A stretch of 64,000 nucleotides of DNA from Bacteroidota bacterium. GTDB lineage: Bacteria > Bacteroidota > Ignavibacteria > Kapaibacteriales > UBA2268. Positions 8,930-18,186 of this stretch are shown in pieces (position 1 is the stretch's first letter; each line of letters starts with the position of its first letter). The position numbers and the translations under genes were made by a program. The notes beneath the pieces were generated by a model that did not search any database, was not told where the DNA came from, and was given only the letters and a program-made list of their open reading frames with translations. The stretch is from contig JARKQC010000183.1 in NCBI GenBank assembly GCA_029974985.1, positions 123,346 to 187,345 on the forward strand, in the 5' to 3' direction.

Positions 8930-9520
8930 ATGAAGAAATCTTTAACTTTGCTTATGGTGTTGTTGTTAGTTGCTGGACTAACAACTGCAGGTGCTTATGC
9001 ACAGAACACCAAGCTTGTTAAGTCTGTAGTAGGTGCTGGTGGCGCTGTCGCTAATACAAATAGTACTACTACACTTAACGGAGTAACTGGCCAATCAGTG
9101 ATTGAGACAAGGTCAGACCAAACACCTGGTTCCGGTTCTTACGACCTCAACCAAGGCTTTTGGGTGCCGGATCCAAAAAACCCACTTAGCGTAAACGATG
9201 ATGCTTATGCGTCAAACACTGCTATGTTTAATTATCCGAACCCAGTGAAAAATTCTACTACTATCGAATATAATCTTGAGATTGCGTCATTAGTAACACT
9301 TAAGATTTATGATATGGCAGGTAACGAAATCAAAGTTCTTTATGACGGATTTCAGTCTGCTGGCACACAAAAAATTGAATGGAACGCAAAAAATTCAAAT
9401 GGCGTTGATGTAAGTGCTGGCTCATATCTTTACGAACTTCAAGTTCGCTCTGCGGCAGTTGCTGGTGCTGGTTCTGTGAATAATTTCAGTTTACGCAACG
9501 TTATGGTTGTCGTAAGATAA
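8930..9520 (+). CDS. Secreted protein with FlgD/T9SS type A-like C-terminal domain
   Basis: This 196-residue protein has a textbook signal peptide (about 1-24, ending AYAQ). It has a short segment with the VGQ...GFW pattern seen in many FCB surface proteins, then a C-terminal Ig-like domain from about 100. That domain carries the YPNPVKNSTTIEY signature, a TLKIYDMAGNEI strand and an AGSYLYEL turn, as in FlgD-Ig and Por-type sorting domains. Such domains direct export through the type IX system in this superphylum. It is cysteine-free. AGGAG at 8919-8923 fixes the start. It lies 68 nt ahead of the 1975-residue protein with no terminator between, so cotranscription from the sigma-54-type promoter is likely. 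Confidence 0.85.
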   Translation: MKKSLTLLMVLLLVAGLTTAGAYAQNTKLVKSVVGAGGAVANTNSTTTLNGVTGQSVIETRSDQTPGSGSYDLNQGFWVPDPKNPLSVNDDAYASNTAMFNYPNPVKNSTTIEYNLEIASLVTLKIYDMAGNEIKVLYDGFQSAGTQKIEWNAKNSNGVDVSAGSYLYELQVRSAAVAGAGSVNNFSLRNVMVVVR

Positions 9521-9588
9521 TTAAGCAATTTAATTTTTTAAATGTAATAAATGTATATTTTGTATAACAACATCCAGGAGTTATTGTA

Positions 9589-12500
9589 ATGAAGAAATTT
9601 ATTCTTCTCAGTATTGTCCTATTATCGTTATTGATTTCACCGCTTAGCGAAGCTTTCGCACAAGCGAGATTAATCAATTATCAAGGTAATATCCTTAATG
9701 AAAAGGATGAGCCTTATCAAGGTCCGGTTCAGATAACTTTCGAGTTATATACTGCTGAATTCGGTGGCTCACAATTATGGAGTGAAATTCAGAACCCAAC
9801 TTTGAACAAAGGATATTTTAATGTATATCTTGGTTCAGAATCTCCATTTCCTGCAAACTTCAACTTTAACCGCGAATTATGGTTACAAGTTACAGTAGGT
9901 AAAGGTTCACCTTATCAAAGAACTAGATTGTCAATGGTTCCTTATTCAGGTTATTCAGATAGATCAGCTGTTGCAGGTTTTGCTGAAGATATTCCTGATG
10001 GTTCTGTTACTTTAGCTAAATTAGCTGATGAAGTTAAAAAAGCTGGTGGTGATTTAGAAGGATTCTATCCAAATCCTAAAATTAAAGCTAGTGCTATTTT
10101 AGAAAATATTCCTGATGGTTCGATTACTCAGGATAAACTTAGCCCTAATGTAACTACAAGACCAAGTGGTCCTGCTAGTGGCGATTTAACTGGTTTCTAT
10201 CCAGATCCTTTAATTGCAGCTGGCGCTGTAAAAACTGATCGCCTTGCTGACCAAGCTGTTACAAACGAAAAATTAGCTGACCATACAATTAAATATGCTA
10301 AACTTCAAAATGCTGCTGGCTTAGCTGGCACAATTTTAGCTTGGAATGGCACTGCTTGGATTGAAACAAGCGTTCCTACATTAGAAGAAGGTAGAGTAAA
10401 AGAAGTTTTAGGTTTTGATGGTAACTACGCTACTACAACAACAGATGGCAATGGTTTCTTACATACTTCTATTGGTATTGCAGTTGATGGTGTTACTACA
10501 TCAAAGATTGCTAATCAAGCTGTTACTTATTCTAAATTACAAAATGCCGCTGGTGCAGCTGGCACAATTTTAGCTTGGAATGGCACTGCTTGGGCAGAAA
10601 CTACTGTTCCAGCTTTAGAAGCTGACGGCGTTATTGGTAACGAAGTTCTTAATGCTACTCCTAATCGTGGTTTAGTTCGCGCTGGTGCTGGAACTGCTGC
10701 AAGTCCATATACATTAGGTATTGCTGATGATGGTATTCAAACATCAATGATTCAAAATCAAGCTGTTACTTTAAGCAAACTTGCTAATGGTACTACTAAC
10801 TCACAAGTTATGTATTGGAATGCTTTAACAAATAGCTGGAAATTATCTGGCGGTCCAGCTCCTACTGATAATCAAGTTTTACGTTTTGTAAATAATGGTT
10901 CTGGTGTTACTGAACCAGTATGGTCAAATGACGATGCTATCGTTGGTAATGAAATTACTGACGTTATTGCTGGCGGCGGTTTACAAAGACAAGGTGCTGG
11001 CACAACTGCAAGCCCATACTTAGTTGGTATAGCTCCAGAAGGTATCGTTAATTCAATGATTAAATGGCATACAATTGAATATTCAAGAATTCAAAAAGCA
11101 ACAGGTCCAGCAGGCACAATTATTAGCTGGAATGGAACAGATTGGATTGAAAATAATGTTCCAGCATTAGAAAAAGGTAAAGTATTTGCAGTTACAGCTG
11201 GCGCTGGTACAACTGTAAATAATACTGCTGACACTGAAGGTTTTATTACTGCTAAAGTTGGCATCGCTGATGGTGGTGTTACTAATAATATGATTGCTAA
11301 TGGCGCTGTTTCTTTAAGTAAATTAGCTCCTGGTACTCAAATTGGTCAAATTATGTGGTGGGATCAAGCCGCTAATCAATGGAGATTCTCTACTGGTGCT
11401 GCTCCTACTCAAGATTATGTCGTTAAATGGGTTGATAATGGTGGTACTCTTACTCCACAATGGGCTCCAGACGATATGACTATTCCTTTTGAAAAAACTA
11501 TTACTGAACAAGTAAAAACTTTATTTGCTCTTACAAATAATGGTAATAGTGATGTTATGAGCCTTACTACTACTGGAAAAGGTGATGGTTTATTAGTAAA
11601 TGTTCCAAACGACTTAGTTGGTGGCGGACATGCGGCTCATTTCGTTGGTGGTGGACTTAACCAACCTTCTTTATTAGTTGATAGAGTTTCTGAATATGGT
11701 TTACCTCACGGTGCAGCAACTATTAATGCAACTGTTAATACTCTTGACGCTAATACTGCTGGCTTTGAAGTTAAAACTACTATTAATGATGATGGTAATA
11801 ACTCTTATGAGGTAGATGGCGCACGCAGTATTCTTACTGTTAATAATGGCGTTAATGATGTTTATTACACTGGTTTATGGGGTGATGTTACTGCAAATAC
11901 TGGTTATGCAACTGGCGTTTGGGGTACTGCTTCTGGTACTAACAATCAAATTAACGTAGCTGTAGCTGGTGAAGCTACTAATGGCGCTGCTAATATTGGT
12001 GTACTTGGTTCTGCTGAAAGTGATAGTGATCTTTTCTTAAATAACTTATCAGGTACTAGTACTTCTATTGGCGTTGCGGCTTACAATACAAAAGGTGGAT
12101 ATAATGATTATGGTATGTTATCAAATGTAGAAGGTAATGCTACTGGTATTTCTTCAAATGCTGAAGAAGGCGCTGCTCTTATTGCGGCTAATGAAAGTAC
12201 TACCGAACCATCAATTTTTGCTTATAATGCTGCTGATGGTACTGCATTTATTGCGGCAAGTGAACATACTGATAATTATTCTGCAGCTGTATATAATTTT
12301 GGTAATGGTCGCGGTATGTTAGTAATGGGTGGTACAGAAAATACTACTCCTCTTTTACTCGACCCAACAGATGTTGATAATGCAGCTTTAGTTGTTACTA
12401 ACCCATTACACGGCACTGTTCCTTATGCTACTGCTATTAAAACTTATGGCGATATTTGGGCTAACTCTTCAATAGGTGCAAGCCAAATCATTGGTCTTGA

Positions 12501-15500
12501 TTCTTTAGTTATTGGTAATCCTATAACTGGTCCTTATTCAACTATTTTCCCACCTGCATTCGTAGGCGCTCCATTAGTAATTAATAGCGATGTTTTAGTT
12601 AATGGTGATATTGAAGTTGATGACGCTAACCTTAATGGTAACCTTGATGTTGCATTAAATGGTCATATTCATGGCAATTTAACTGTTGATGGTACTTTCA
12701 CAGCTGGTGCAACTACTTTAACTAGTTTAACTGTATTCCCAGGTGCAACTTCATTACAAGCTTTAACAGCTGGTGCAACTACTTTAAATTCACTTGGTGT
12801 TACTACAAATGCTACAATTGGTGGTACTCTTAATGTTACTGGTCTTACTACATTAAGCACAGCTAATATTAATACTGCTAATATTACAACATTAAATGTT
12901 TCTGGTCTTTCTACATTAGGTAATACTCAAATTAATGGTACACTTGGTGTAACTGGTCATTCAACATTAAATTCACTTGGTGTTACTAATAACGCAACTG
13001 TTGGCGGTACATTCGGTGTTACTGGTGCAACTACATTAGGTAATACATTAACAGTAGCAGGTGCAACTAATTTAAATAATACATTAACAGTAGCAGGTGC
13101 AACAACATTAAACGGTGCAACACAAGTTAATAATAATTTAGTAGTAACTGGCACATCAAACTTACAAGGTGCGGCTACATTAGGTAATACATTAACAGTA
13201 GCAGGTGCAACAACATTAAACGGCGCTACACAAGTTAATAATAATTTAGTAGTAACTGGCACATCAAACTTACAAGGTGCGGCTACATTAGGTAATACAT
13301 TAACAGTAGCTGGTGCAACTACATTAAATAATACATTAGCTGTTGCTGGCAATGCTAACTTTAATGGTGCAAACGTTACAACTGGCGCAACTACAAAATT
13401 AAATCTTGGTTATGAATTATTTACTAATGGTTCAGCTGGTATTGCTAATAATGCTTTCTTAGTTTCAAGAGGACCTGGTTTGTCACCAACTTGGACTAAC
13501 CAAATCAATCAATTAACAGTTAATGGTTTGTTAACTGCAAATGATTTAAATGTTATTAATGATGCTGTGATTGGTAATGATCTTACTGTTAATGGACTTT
13601 CTGAATTTAACGGTGATGTAACTATCAATGCTACTTTAGAAGCTGACGATTTAATCGTTTATAATACTACTACTTTAACTGGTACAGTAGATGTTTTAGA
13701 TGAATTAAATGTATATGCTAAATCTTATTTCCATGATGATACTGAAATTACAGGTAACTTCAAAGTTACTGGTAATACTAATTTAGTTGGTCCTTTGACC
13801 GTTTCTGGCGTATCTAATTTAAATAACGATGTTAATATTGCTGGAAATAATAATGTTGCTGGTAATCTTAAAGTTGTTGGTACAACAGATTTACAAGGTG
13901 CTATTTCTAATAGTGTTGGCGTATTAAATATTGTTGACGATGCACAAATTACTGGTAATTTAGTAGTTACTGGTGGACCTGGTCAAGGTTTAATTACTGC
14001 AAAAGATTTATTAATTCAGCAAAGTGCTACAATTAATCAAAACTTAACAGTAAATCAAAATGCTACATTTAACCAAAATGCAACTGTAAACCAAAACTTC
14101 ACAGTCGGTGGACATACTTCTGTAAAAACATTTGACGTTGCTGGCGATATTAAAAATCCAACATTAGGTGATCCCGTATGGATTAATGATGACCTCGATG
14201 TTAATGGTGATGTTGATATTCATGGTAACCTTGCCGTTCTTGGAACAATTACAGTTACTGACTTAAATGTTTTACATAATCTTAATGTTGGTAATGATGT
14301 TGTATTAAATAGTGATGCTGGTTTACAAAATACTACTCTTGATAATTTAATTGCATTAGGTAGTGCAATTGTAACTGGTAATACAACACTTGGTGGCGAC
14401 TTAGATGTAACAGGTGCAACAACTTTACAAAGTACATTAGATGTAACAGGCGCAACAACATTAAACGGTGCTACACAAATTAATAATACATTAGGTGTAA
14501 CAGGCGCAACAACATTAGCAGGCTTAACAGCTGGTGCAACAACATTAAATTCACTTGGTGTTACAAACAACACAACAATTGGTGGAACATTAGGTGTAAC
14601 AGGCGCAACAACATTAGCAGGCTTAACAGCTGGTGCAACAACATTAAATTCACTTGGTGTTACAAACAATACAACAATCGGTGGTACATTAGATGTAACA
14701 GGTGCAACAACTTTAACAACTTTAAGTGCTGCTTCAGGTGCATTTAGTGGAGCCGTTACTGCTGCAACTGTATCTACTACTGGTAATATTACTGCTGGTG
14801 GCGTATTTGTTGGTCCATTGCAAAATAATATTTCTGCAGTCGCTGGTTCTGGTTTAACTCCATTTACATTTGATAATACTGGTAATGCAACTGTTGCAAT
14901 CGCTAATAATGGTGTTACAAGTGCTATGATTTTAGACGGTACTATCGTTGATGCAGATGTTAATGCTGCTGCTGCTATTGCTGGTACTAAAATTAATCCA
15001 AACTTTGGAGCTCAAAACGTATTAACAACTGGTTCAATTACTGGTAATGCAATCAGTTCAAATACTACTGTAACTGCAACTGGTAATATCGTATCAACTG
15101 GTGGTTTACTTGATATTCAAGGTGCTGGATTAAATAATATAAGTGGTAATCTTAATATTGGTGGAACTTCAACTTTCAATGGCCCAGCTGGATTTATGCA
15201 AGCCGCTGGTTTTGTAAAAGAAGTTAAAATGGATGCACAATTAAGCTTTACACCTGTAACTACAAATGGTCTTGATTGGAGTACTGCAACTCTTGGTCAA
15301 AGAGCATCATTTATTATTTATGATGGAGTAGCAGGTGGAACAATTACAAACAATCCAGAATCAGATTTAGCTGGTGGTGGAATTCTTATTGTTCATAATG
15401 GTGGTGCTGCAAATATTGTATTGAATTTCTATGCCGCTCATACAATAGTTCCAGGTCAAACAGTTATGTTTGTTAACTTAGATGGTAACCCTGCACATTG

Positions 15501-15516
15501 GGTAAAAATTAATTAA
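9589..15516 (+). CDS. Giant modular repeat surface protein (tail-fibre/beta-helix-like)
   Basis: This 1975-residue protein has a signal peptide (ending FAQA, about 25) and no cysteine. Residues about 26-125 form the INYQG...PYSGYS N-terminal domain found in many secreted FCB proteins. Residues about 130-640 hold stalk modules: three copies of a unit with KLQNAAG then WNGTxW, and two of a SKLxxG...WW/YWN unit, resembling phage tail-fibre segments. A middle region (about 640-1000) has GVWG- and GVLG-type glycine motifs. About 1000-1870 is a long 12-residue-period repeat (TLTVAGATTLNG and variants), suggesting a beta-helix. A distinct 95-residue C-terminal domain lacks a T9SS signature. AGGAG lies at 9576-9580. 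A role as an adhesive or structural surface fibre is inference. Confidence 0.85.
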   Translation: MKKFILLSIVLLSLLISPLSEAFAQARLINYQGNILNEKDEPYQGPVQITFELYTAEFGGSQLWSEIQNPTLNKGYFNVYLGSESPFPANFNFNRELWLQVTVGKGSPYQRTRLSMVPYSGYSDRSAVAGFAEDIPDGSVTLAKLADEVKKAGGDLEGFYPNPKIKASAILENIPDGSITQDKLSPNVTTRPSGPASGDLTGFYPDPLIAAGAVKTDRLADQAVTNEKLADHTIKYAKLQNAAGLAGTILAWNGTAWIETSVPTLEEGRVKEVLGFDGNYATTTTDGNGFLHTSIGIAVDGVTTSKIANQAVTYSKLQNAAGAAGTILAWNGTAWAETTVPALEADGVIGNEVLNATPNRGLVRAGAGTAASPYTLGIADDGIQTSMIQNQAVTLSKLANGTTNSQVMYWNALTNSWKLSGGPAPTDNQVLRFVNNGSGVTEPVWSNDDAIVGNEITDVIAGGGLQRQGAGTTASPYLVGIAPEGIVNSMIKWHTIEYSRIQKATGPAGTIISWNGTDWIENNVPALEKGKVFAVTAGAGTTVNNTADTEGFITAKVGIADGGVTNNMIANGAVSLSKLAPGTQIGQIMWWDQAANQWRFSTGAAPTQDYVVKWVDNGGTLTPQWAPDDMTIPFEKTITEQVKTLFALTNNGNSDVMSLTTTGKGDGLLVNVPNDLVGGGHAAHFVGGGLNQPSLLVDRVSEYGLPHGAATINATVNTLDANTAGFEVKTTINDDGNNSYEVDGARSILTVNNGVNDVYYTGLWGDVTANTGYATGVWGTASGTNNQINVAVAGEATNGAANIGVLGSAESDSDLFLNNLSGTSTSIGVAAYNTKGGYNDYGMLSNVEGNATGISSNAEEGAALIAANESTTEPSIFAYNAADGTAFIAASEHTDNYSAAVYNFGNGRGMLVMGGTENTTPLLLDPTDVDNAALVVTNPLHGTVPYATAIKTYGDIWANSSIGASQIIGLDSLVIGNPITGPYSTIFPPAFVGAPLVINSDVLVNGDIEVDDANLNGNLDVALNGHIHGNLTVDGTFTAGATTLTSLTVFPGATSLQALTAGATTLNSLGVTTNATIGGTLNVTGLTTLSTANINTANITTLNVSGLSTLGNTQINGTLGVTGHSTLNSLGVTNNATVGGTFGVTGATTLGNTLTVAGATNLNNTLTVAGATTLNGATQVNNNLVVTGTSNLQGAATLGNTLTVAGATTLNGATQVNNNLVVTGTSNLQGAATLGNTLTVAGATTLNNTLAVAGNANFNGANVTTGATTKLNLGYELFTNGSAGIANNAFLVSRGPGLSPTWTNQINQLTVNGLLTANDLNVINDAVIGNDLTVNGLSEFNGDVTINATLEADDLIVYNTTTLTGTVDVLDELNVYAKSYFHDDTEITGNFKVTGNTNLVGPLTVSGVSNLNNDVNIAGNNNVAGNLKVVGTTDLQGAISNSVGVLNIVDDAQITGNLVVTGGPGQGLITAKDLLIQQSATINQNLTVNQNATFNQNATVNQNFTVGGHTSVKTFDVAGDIKNPTLGDPVWINDDLDVNGDVDIHGNLAVLGTITVTDLNVLHNLNVGNDVVLNSDAGLQNTTLDNLIALGSAIVTGNTTLGGDLDVTGATTLQSTLDVTGATTLNGATQINNTLGVTGATTLAGLTAGATTLNSLGVTNNTTIGGTLGVTGATTLAGLTAGATTLNSLGVTNNTTIGGTLDVTGATTLTTLSAASGAFSGAVTAATVSTTGNITAGGVFVGPLQNNISAVAGSGLTPFTFDNTGNATVAIANNGVTSAMILDGTIVDADVNAAAAIAGTKINPNFGAQNVLTTGSITGNAISSNTTVTATGNIVSTGGLLDIQGAGLNNISGNLNIGGTSTFNGPAGFMQAAGFVKEVKMDAQLSFTPVTTNGLDWSTATLGQRASFIIYDGVAGGTITNNPESDLAGGGILIVHNGGAANIVLNFYAAHTIVPGQTVMFVNLDGNPAHWVKIN
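13081..13296 (+). repeat. Intragenic 108-bp tandem duplication
   Basis: Two consecutive 108-bp units (13081-13188 and 13189-13296) are almost identical at the nucleotide level, differing at a few third positions. They encode a 36-residue block of three 12-residue rungs. A partial third unit follows. The near-identity implies recent duplication or gene conversion. Confidence 0.9.
14488..14685 (+). repeat. Intragenic 99-bp tandem duplication
   Basis: Two consecutive 99-bp units (14488-14586 and 14587-14685) are nearly identical in DNA and encode a 33-residue block containing GLTAGATTLNSLGV. This is a second, independent in-frame expansion in the same gene. Confidence 0.9.
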
Positions 15517-15547
15517 TCCTATTAATTAATATCCACAGATATTTATG

Positions 15548-15578
15548 GAGGCACTTCTTAAGAAGTGCCTCTTTTTTT
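15548..15578 (+). terminator. Rho-independent terminator of the giant repeat-protein gene
   Basis: A perfect 24-nt palindrome (12-bp stem, GAGGCACTTCTT paired with its complement) at 15548-15571 is followed by seven T residues, 32 nt after the stop codon. Confidence 0.93.
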
Positions 15579-15661
15579 ATGTTTTTGCAAAAATTATTGA
15601 TTAAAAATTGATAATAATCAGAAATAAATAAATTAAAATAGGTTATTAAATTTAAAAGAGT

Positions 15662-15669
15662 TAAATTTG
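15662..15669 (+). promoter_or_regulatory. TAnnTTTG-type -7 box candidate for serC
   Basis: TAAATTTG lies about 90 nt upstream of the serC ATG and matches the Bacteroidetes -7 consensus. No clear -33 box is seen. A long leader would follow. Confidence 0.25.
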
Positions 15670-15760
15670 TAAACGGTAAACTATACATTTAGAAAAATGT
15701 TAATTAATGTTTATTAAATTTTAATTTATATATATAAATGATTATTAGGAGATTTTAAAA

Positions 15761-16843
15761 ATGTCAAAAACTCATAATTTTAATGCTGGACCAGCTATTC
15801 TACCCGTTGATGTTGTTAAAGAAACTGCCGAAGCAGTCTTAAATTTTAATGGTACGGGAATGGGCTTAATGGAAGTTAGCCATCGCTCAAAAGAATTTGA
15901 TGCTGTAATGGTTGATGCACAAAATGACTTACTTAAAATAATGAATTTATCACCAGCTGACTATGATGTGCTTTTCCTTGGTGGTGGTGCAAGTATGCAA
16001 TTCCTTATGGTTCCATACAATTTCTTACATACAAAAGCAGATTATATTTTAACTGGCGTATGGGCAAAAAAAGCATATAAAGAAGGTAAATATTTTGGTA
16101 CAGCAAACGTTGCTGCAACAAGCGAAGATACTAATTTTAATTATATTCCAAAAACATATAAATTTGACCCGGAAGCAGATTTTGTACATTTAACAACAAA
16201 TAATACAATTTATGGTACAGAATGGAAATCAATTCCCGATGTCGGAAATGTACCATTAGTAGCTGATATGTCGTCTGATTTTCTTGGTTGGGACCACGAT
16301 TTTAACAAATTTAGCTTGATTTATGCTGGCGCTCAGAAAAATATAGGACCATCAGGTGCGACAGTAGTAGTTGTTAAAAAATCTTGGCTCGAAGAAAAAG
16401 GCAAAAAAGATATTCCAACAATGATGAATTATAAAACTCATACAGAAAATGGTTCGATGTTTAATACACCTCCATGCTTACCTGTATTTGCTGTTGGCAG
16501 AACATTTAAATGGATCGAGCGTCAAGGTGGAGTTGCGGCAATTCAAGAAAAGAATATTGCAAAAGCAAAAATTATTTATGATGTTATTGACTCTTATCCC
16601 GAATTTTATAAAGGCTCAGTAAAAAATCACGAGGACCGTTCATTAATGAATATTACTTGGAATTTAAATACTCCCGAATTAGAAACCAAATTCATTAACG
16701 AAGCAAAAGCTGAAAAAATGATTGGTCTAAAAGGACATCGTTCAGTTGGTGGAGTTCGTGCATCTACATATAATGCTTGCCCTGTTGAATCAATTCAAGC
16801 ATTAGCAAAATTTATGGAAGAATTTTATAAAAACAATAAATAG
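15761..16843 (+). CDS. serC: Phosphoserine aminotransferase
   Basis: SerC converts 3-phosphohydroxypyruvate and glutamate to phosphoserine and 2-oxoglutarate in serine synthesis, and also acts in pyridoxal phosphate synthesis. The 360-residue length is normal. The N-terminal FNAGPAILP, the GGGASMQF phosphate-binding region and the PLP lysine Lys193 in AGAQKNIGPSG are all present. The C-terminal GHRSVGGVRASTYNA is the family signature. AGGAG about 8 nt upstream supports the ATG. No serA or serB is adjacent. The gene stands alone between two terminators, so it is probably monocistronic. Confidence 0.97.
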   Translation: MSKTHNFNAGPAILPVDVVKETAEAVLNFNGTGMGLMEVSHRSKEFDAVMVDAQNDLLKIMNLSPADYDVLFLGGGASMQFLMVPYNFLHTKADYILTGVWAKKAYKEGKYFGTANVAATSEDTNFNYIPKTYKFDPEADFVHLTTNNTIYGTEWKSIPDVGNVPLVADMSSDFLGWDHDFNKFSLIYAGAQKNIGPSGATVVVVKKSWLEEKGKKDIPTMMNYKTHTENGSMFNTPPCLPVFAVGRTFKWIERQGGVAAIQEKNIAKAKIIYDVIDSYPEFYKGSVKNHEDRSLMNITWNLNTPELETKFINEAKAEKMIGLKGHRSVGGVRASTYNACPVESIQALAKFMEEFYKNNK

Positions 16844-16870
16844 TTTTCATGTTTTTTCCTTACAAATGAT

Positions 16871-16901
16871 AAGCTCGGATTAATAATGTCCGAGCTTTTT
16901 T
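16871..16901 (+). terminator. Terminator of serC
   Basis: A 9-bp perfect stem (AAGCTCGGA with TCCGAGCTT, 16871-16879 and 16889-16897) with a 9-nt loop runs into a T-tract, 28 nt after the serC stop. Confidence 0.88.
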
Positions 16902-16926
16902 ATTAATGTATATAAAAACGTAGTAT

Positions 16927-16963
16927 AAAAAAAAAGCCCCTCAAAACGCGTTTCAAAGAGCTT
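16927..16963 (-). terminator. Terminator of gap
   Basis: On the minus strand a stem of about 15 bp with several G-U pairs spans 16934-16963, with AAACGCGTTT near its apex. It is followed by a run of T (A-run 16927-16935 on plus). It lies 26 nt after the gap stop. Confidence 0.75.
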
Positions 16964-16988
16964 CTTTTGGTTTTAAAAATAAAAAATA

Positions 16989-17990
16989 TTAAATCATTTC
17001 TTTTAATTTTAATAATAAATCACAAATACGGTTTGAATAGCCAAATTCGTTATCATACCATCCAACAACTTTAGCTAATTTACCAGTAACTTGTGTTAAT
17101 TGAGAATCAAAAATACATGAGTGGTTATTGCCAACAATATCAGATGAAACTAATGGCTCGTCAGAATATTCAAGAATACCTTTCATCGGCCCATCAGCGG
17201 CCTTTTTCATTGCGGCATTAATTTCTTGAGCAGTAACTTCGCGTGATAAAACAACAGATAAATCAGTGATTGAGCCGTCTGGAATTGGAACTCTGACAGC
17301 ATAGCCATTAAGGCGACCTTTCATTTCTGGTAAAACTTCTGCAACAGCTTTTGCTGCACCAGTAGTTGTTGGAATTGCATTCGCAGCAGCAGCACGAGCG
17401 CGGCGAAGGTCAGAGTGCGGAAGATCGAGAATCCGTTGGTCATTAGTATAAGCGTGGATAGTTGTCATAAGACCAGTTTCAATTCCAAATTCATCGCTAA
17501 GGACTTTTACCATTGGAGCAAGGCAATTTGTAGTACAAGAAGCATTTGATAGTAATTTTTCATCGCCCTTTAATACATAATCATTAACACCTAATACAAC
17601 AGTAGCATCGAGAGGTTCTTTTGCTGGAGCAGTTAAGATAACTTTTTTAGCACCAGAAGTTTCTAAATGCTTTAACAATTGGTCGCGTTTCGAAAATACG
17701 CCTGTTGATTCAATAACTATATCAACATTTCTCCAAGGAATATTAGTAATTTCCTTTTCAGCTGAAACTGGAATTACTCTACCGTTTACAATTATATTAT
17801 TACCTTCAACTTTGATATCACCTTTAAATTTACCATGAACTGAATCATATTTAAAAAGGTGAGCTAATGTACTTGCACTTGTTAAATCATTTATACCAAC
17901 AAATTCAACATCTGCATTTCTATAAATTAATTCACGAAAGACTAATCTTCCAATTCTACCGAAACCGTTTATTGCAACTTTTAGTGCCAT
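16989..17990 (-). CDS. gap: Glyceraldehyde-3-phosphate dehydrogenase, type I
   Basis: This enzyme oxidises and phosphorylates glyceraldehyde 3-phosphate with NAD+ in glycolysis. The 333-residue sequence has the Rossmann start NGFGRIGRLVFRE, the catalytic Cys152 in SNASCTTNCLAP, the histidine in TTIHAYTNDQ and the C-terminal WYDNEFGYSNR. Asp34 after the second strand (INDLT) favours NAD over NADP, as in glycolytic GAPDHs. It is a single gene with its own terminator and no pgk or tpi beside it. AAGGA upstream on the minus strand serves as ribosome-binding site. Confidence 0.97.
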   Translation of the reverse strand: MALKVAINGFGRIGRLVFRELIYRNADVEFVGINDLTSASTLAHLFKYDSVHGKFKGDIKVEGNNIIVNGRVIPVSAEKEITNIPWRNVDIVIESTGVFSKRDQLLKHLETSGAKKVILTAPAKEPLDATVVLGVNDYVLKGDEKLLSNASCTTNCLAPMVKVLSDEFGIETGLMTTIHAYTNDQRILDLPHSDLRRARAAAANAIPTTTGAAKAVAEVLPEMKGRLNGYAVRVPIPDGSITDLSVVLSREVTAQEINAAMKKAADGPMKGILEYSDEPLVSSDIVGNNHSCIFDSQLTQVTGKLAKVVGWYDNEFGYSNRICDLLLKLKEMI

Positions 17991-18127
17991 ATTAATTATC
18001 CTTAATATTTTGATGGAAAAAACAATTCATCATACTAATATTGACGTTTAATTAATAAAAAAATGATATTTTTTTAAAAAATAATTATTTTTTTAAATCT
18101 TATTGATGAAATTGCATAACTTTTTTA

Positions 18128-18135
18128 TATATTTG
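18128..18135 (+). promoter_or_regulatory. TAnnTTTG-type -7 box candidate for ptb-buk
   Basis: TATATTTG lies about 52 nt before the ptb ATG and fits the Bacteroidetes -7 consensus. The -33 box is not evident. Confidence 0.3.
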
Positions 18136-18186
18136 ATAATTGAAAGATAAAAATTTTGTGAAAAGATTATCATAATTGGTGAATTA

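Noticed and set aside
12957..14669. Long minus-strand frames rich in Val, Ala and Pro inside the giant repeat gene
   Set aside because: They are the complement of repetitive coding sequence, have no ribosome-binding site, and their repeats follow the plus-strand repeat exactly.
13021..14700. Possible CRISPR array because of short tandem repeats
   Set aside because: Repeats are in frame, contiguous, unequal in length and encode protein; there are no constant repeats with unique spacers and no cas genes.
9589..15516. Prophage tail-fibre gene
   Set aside because: The stalk modules resemble tail fibres, but the protein has a signal peptide and no phage gene lies nearby.
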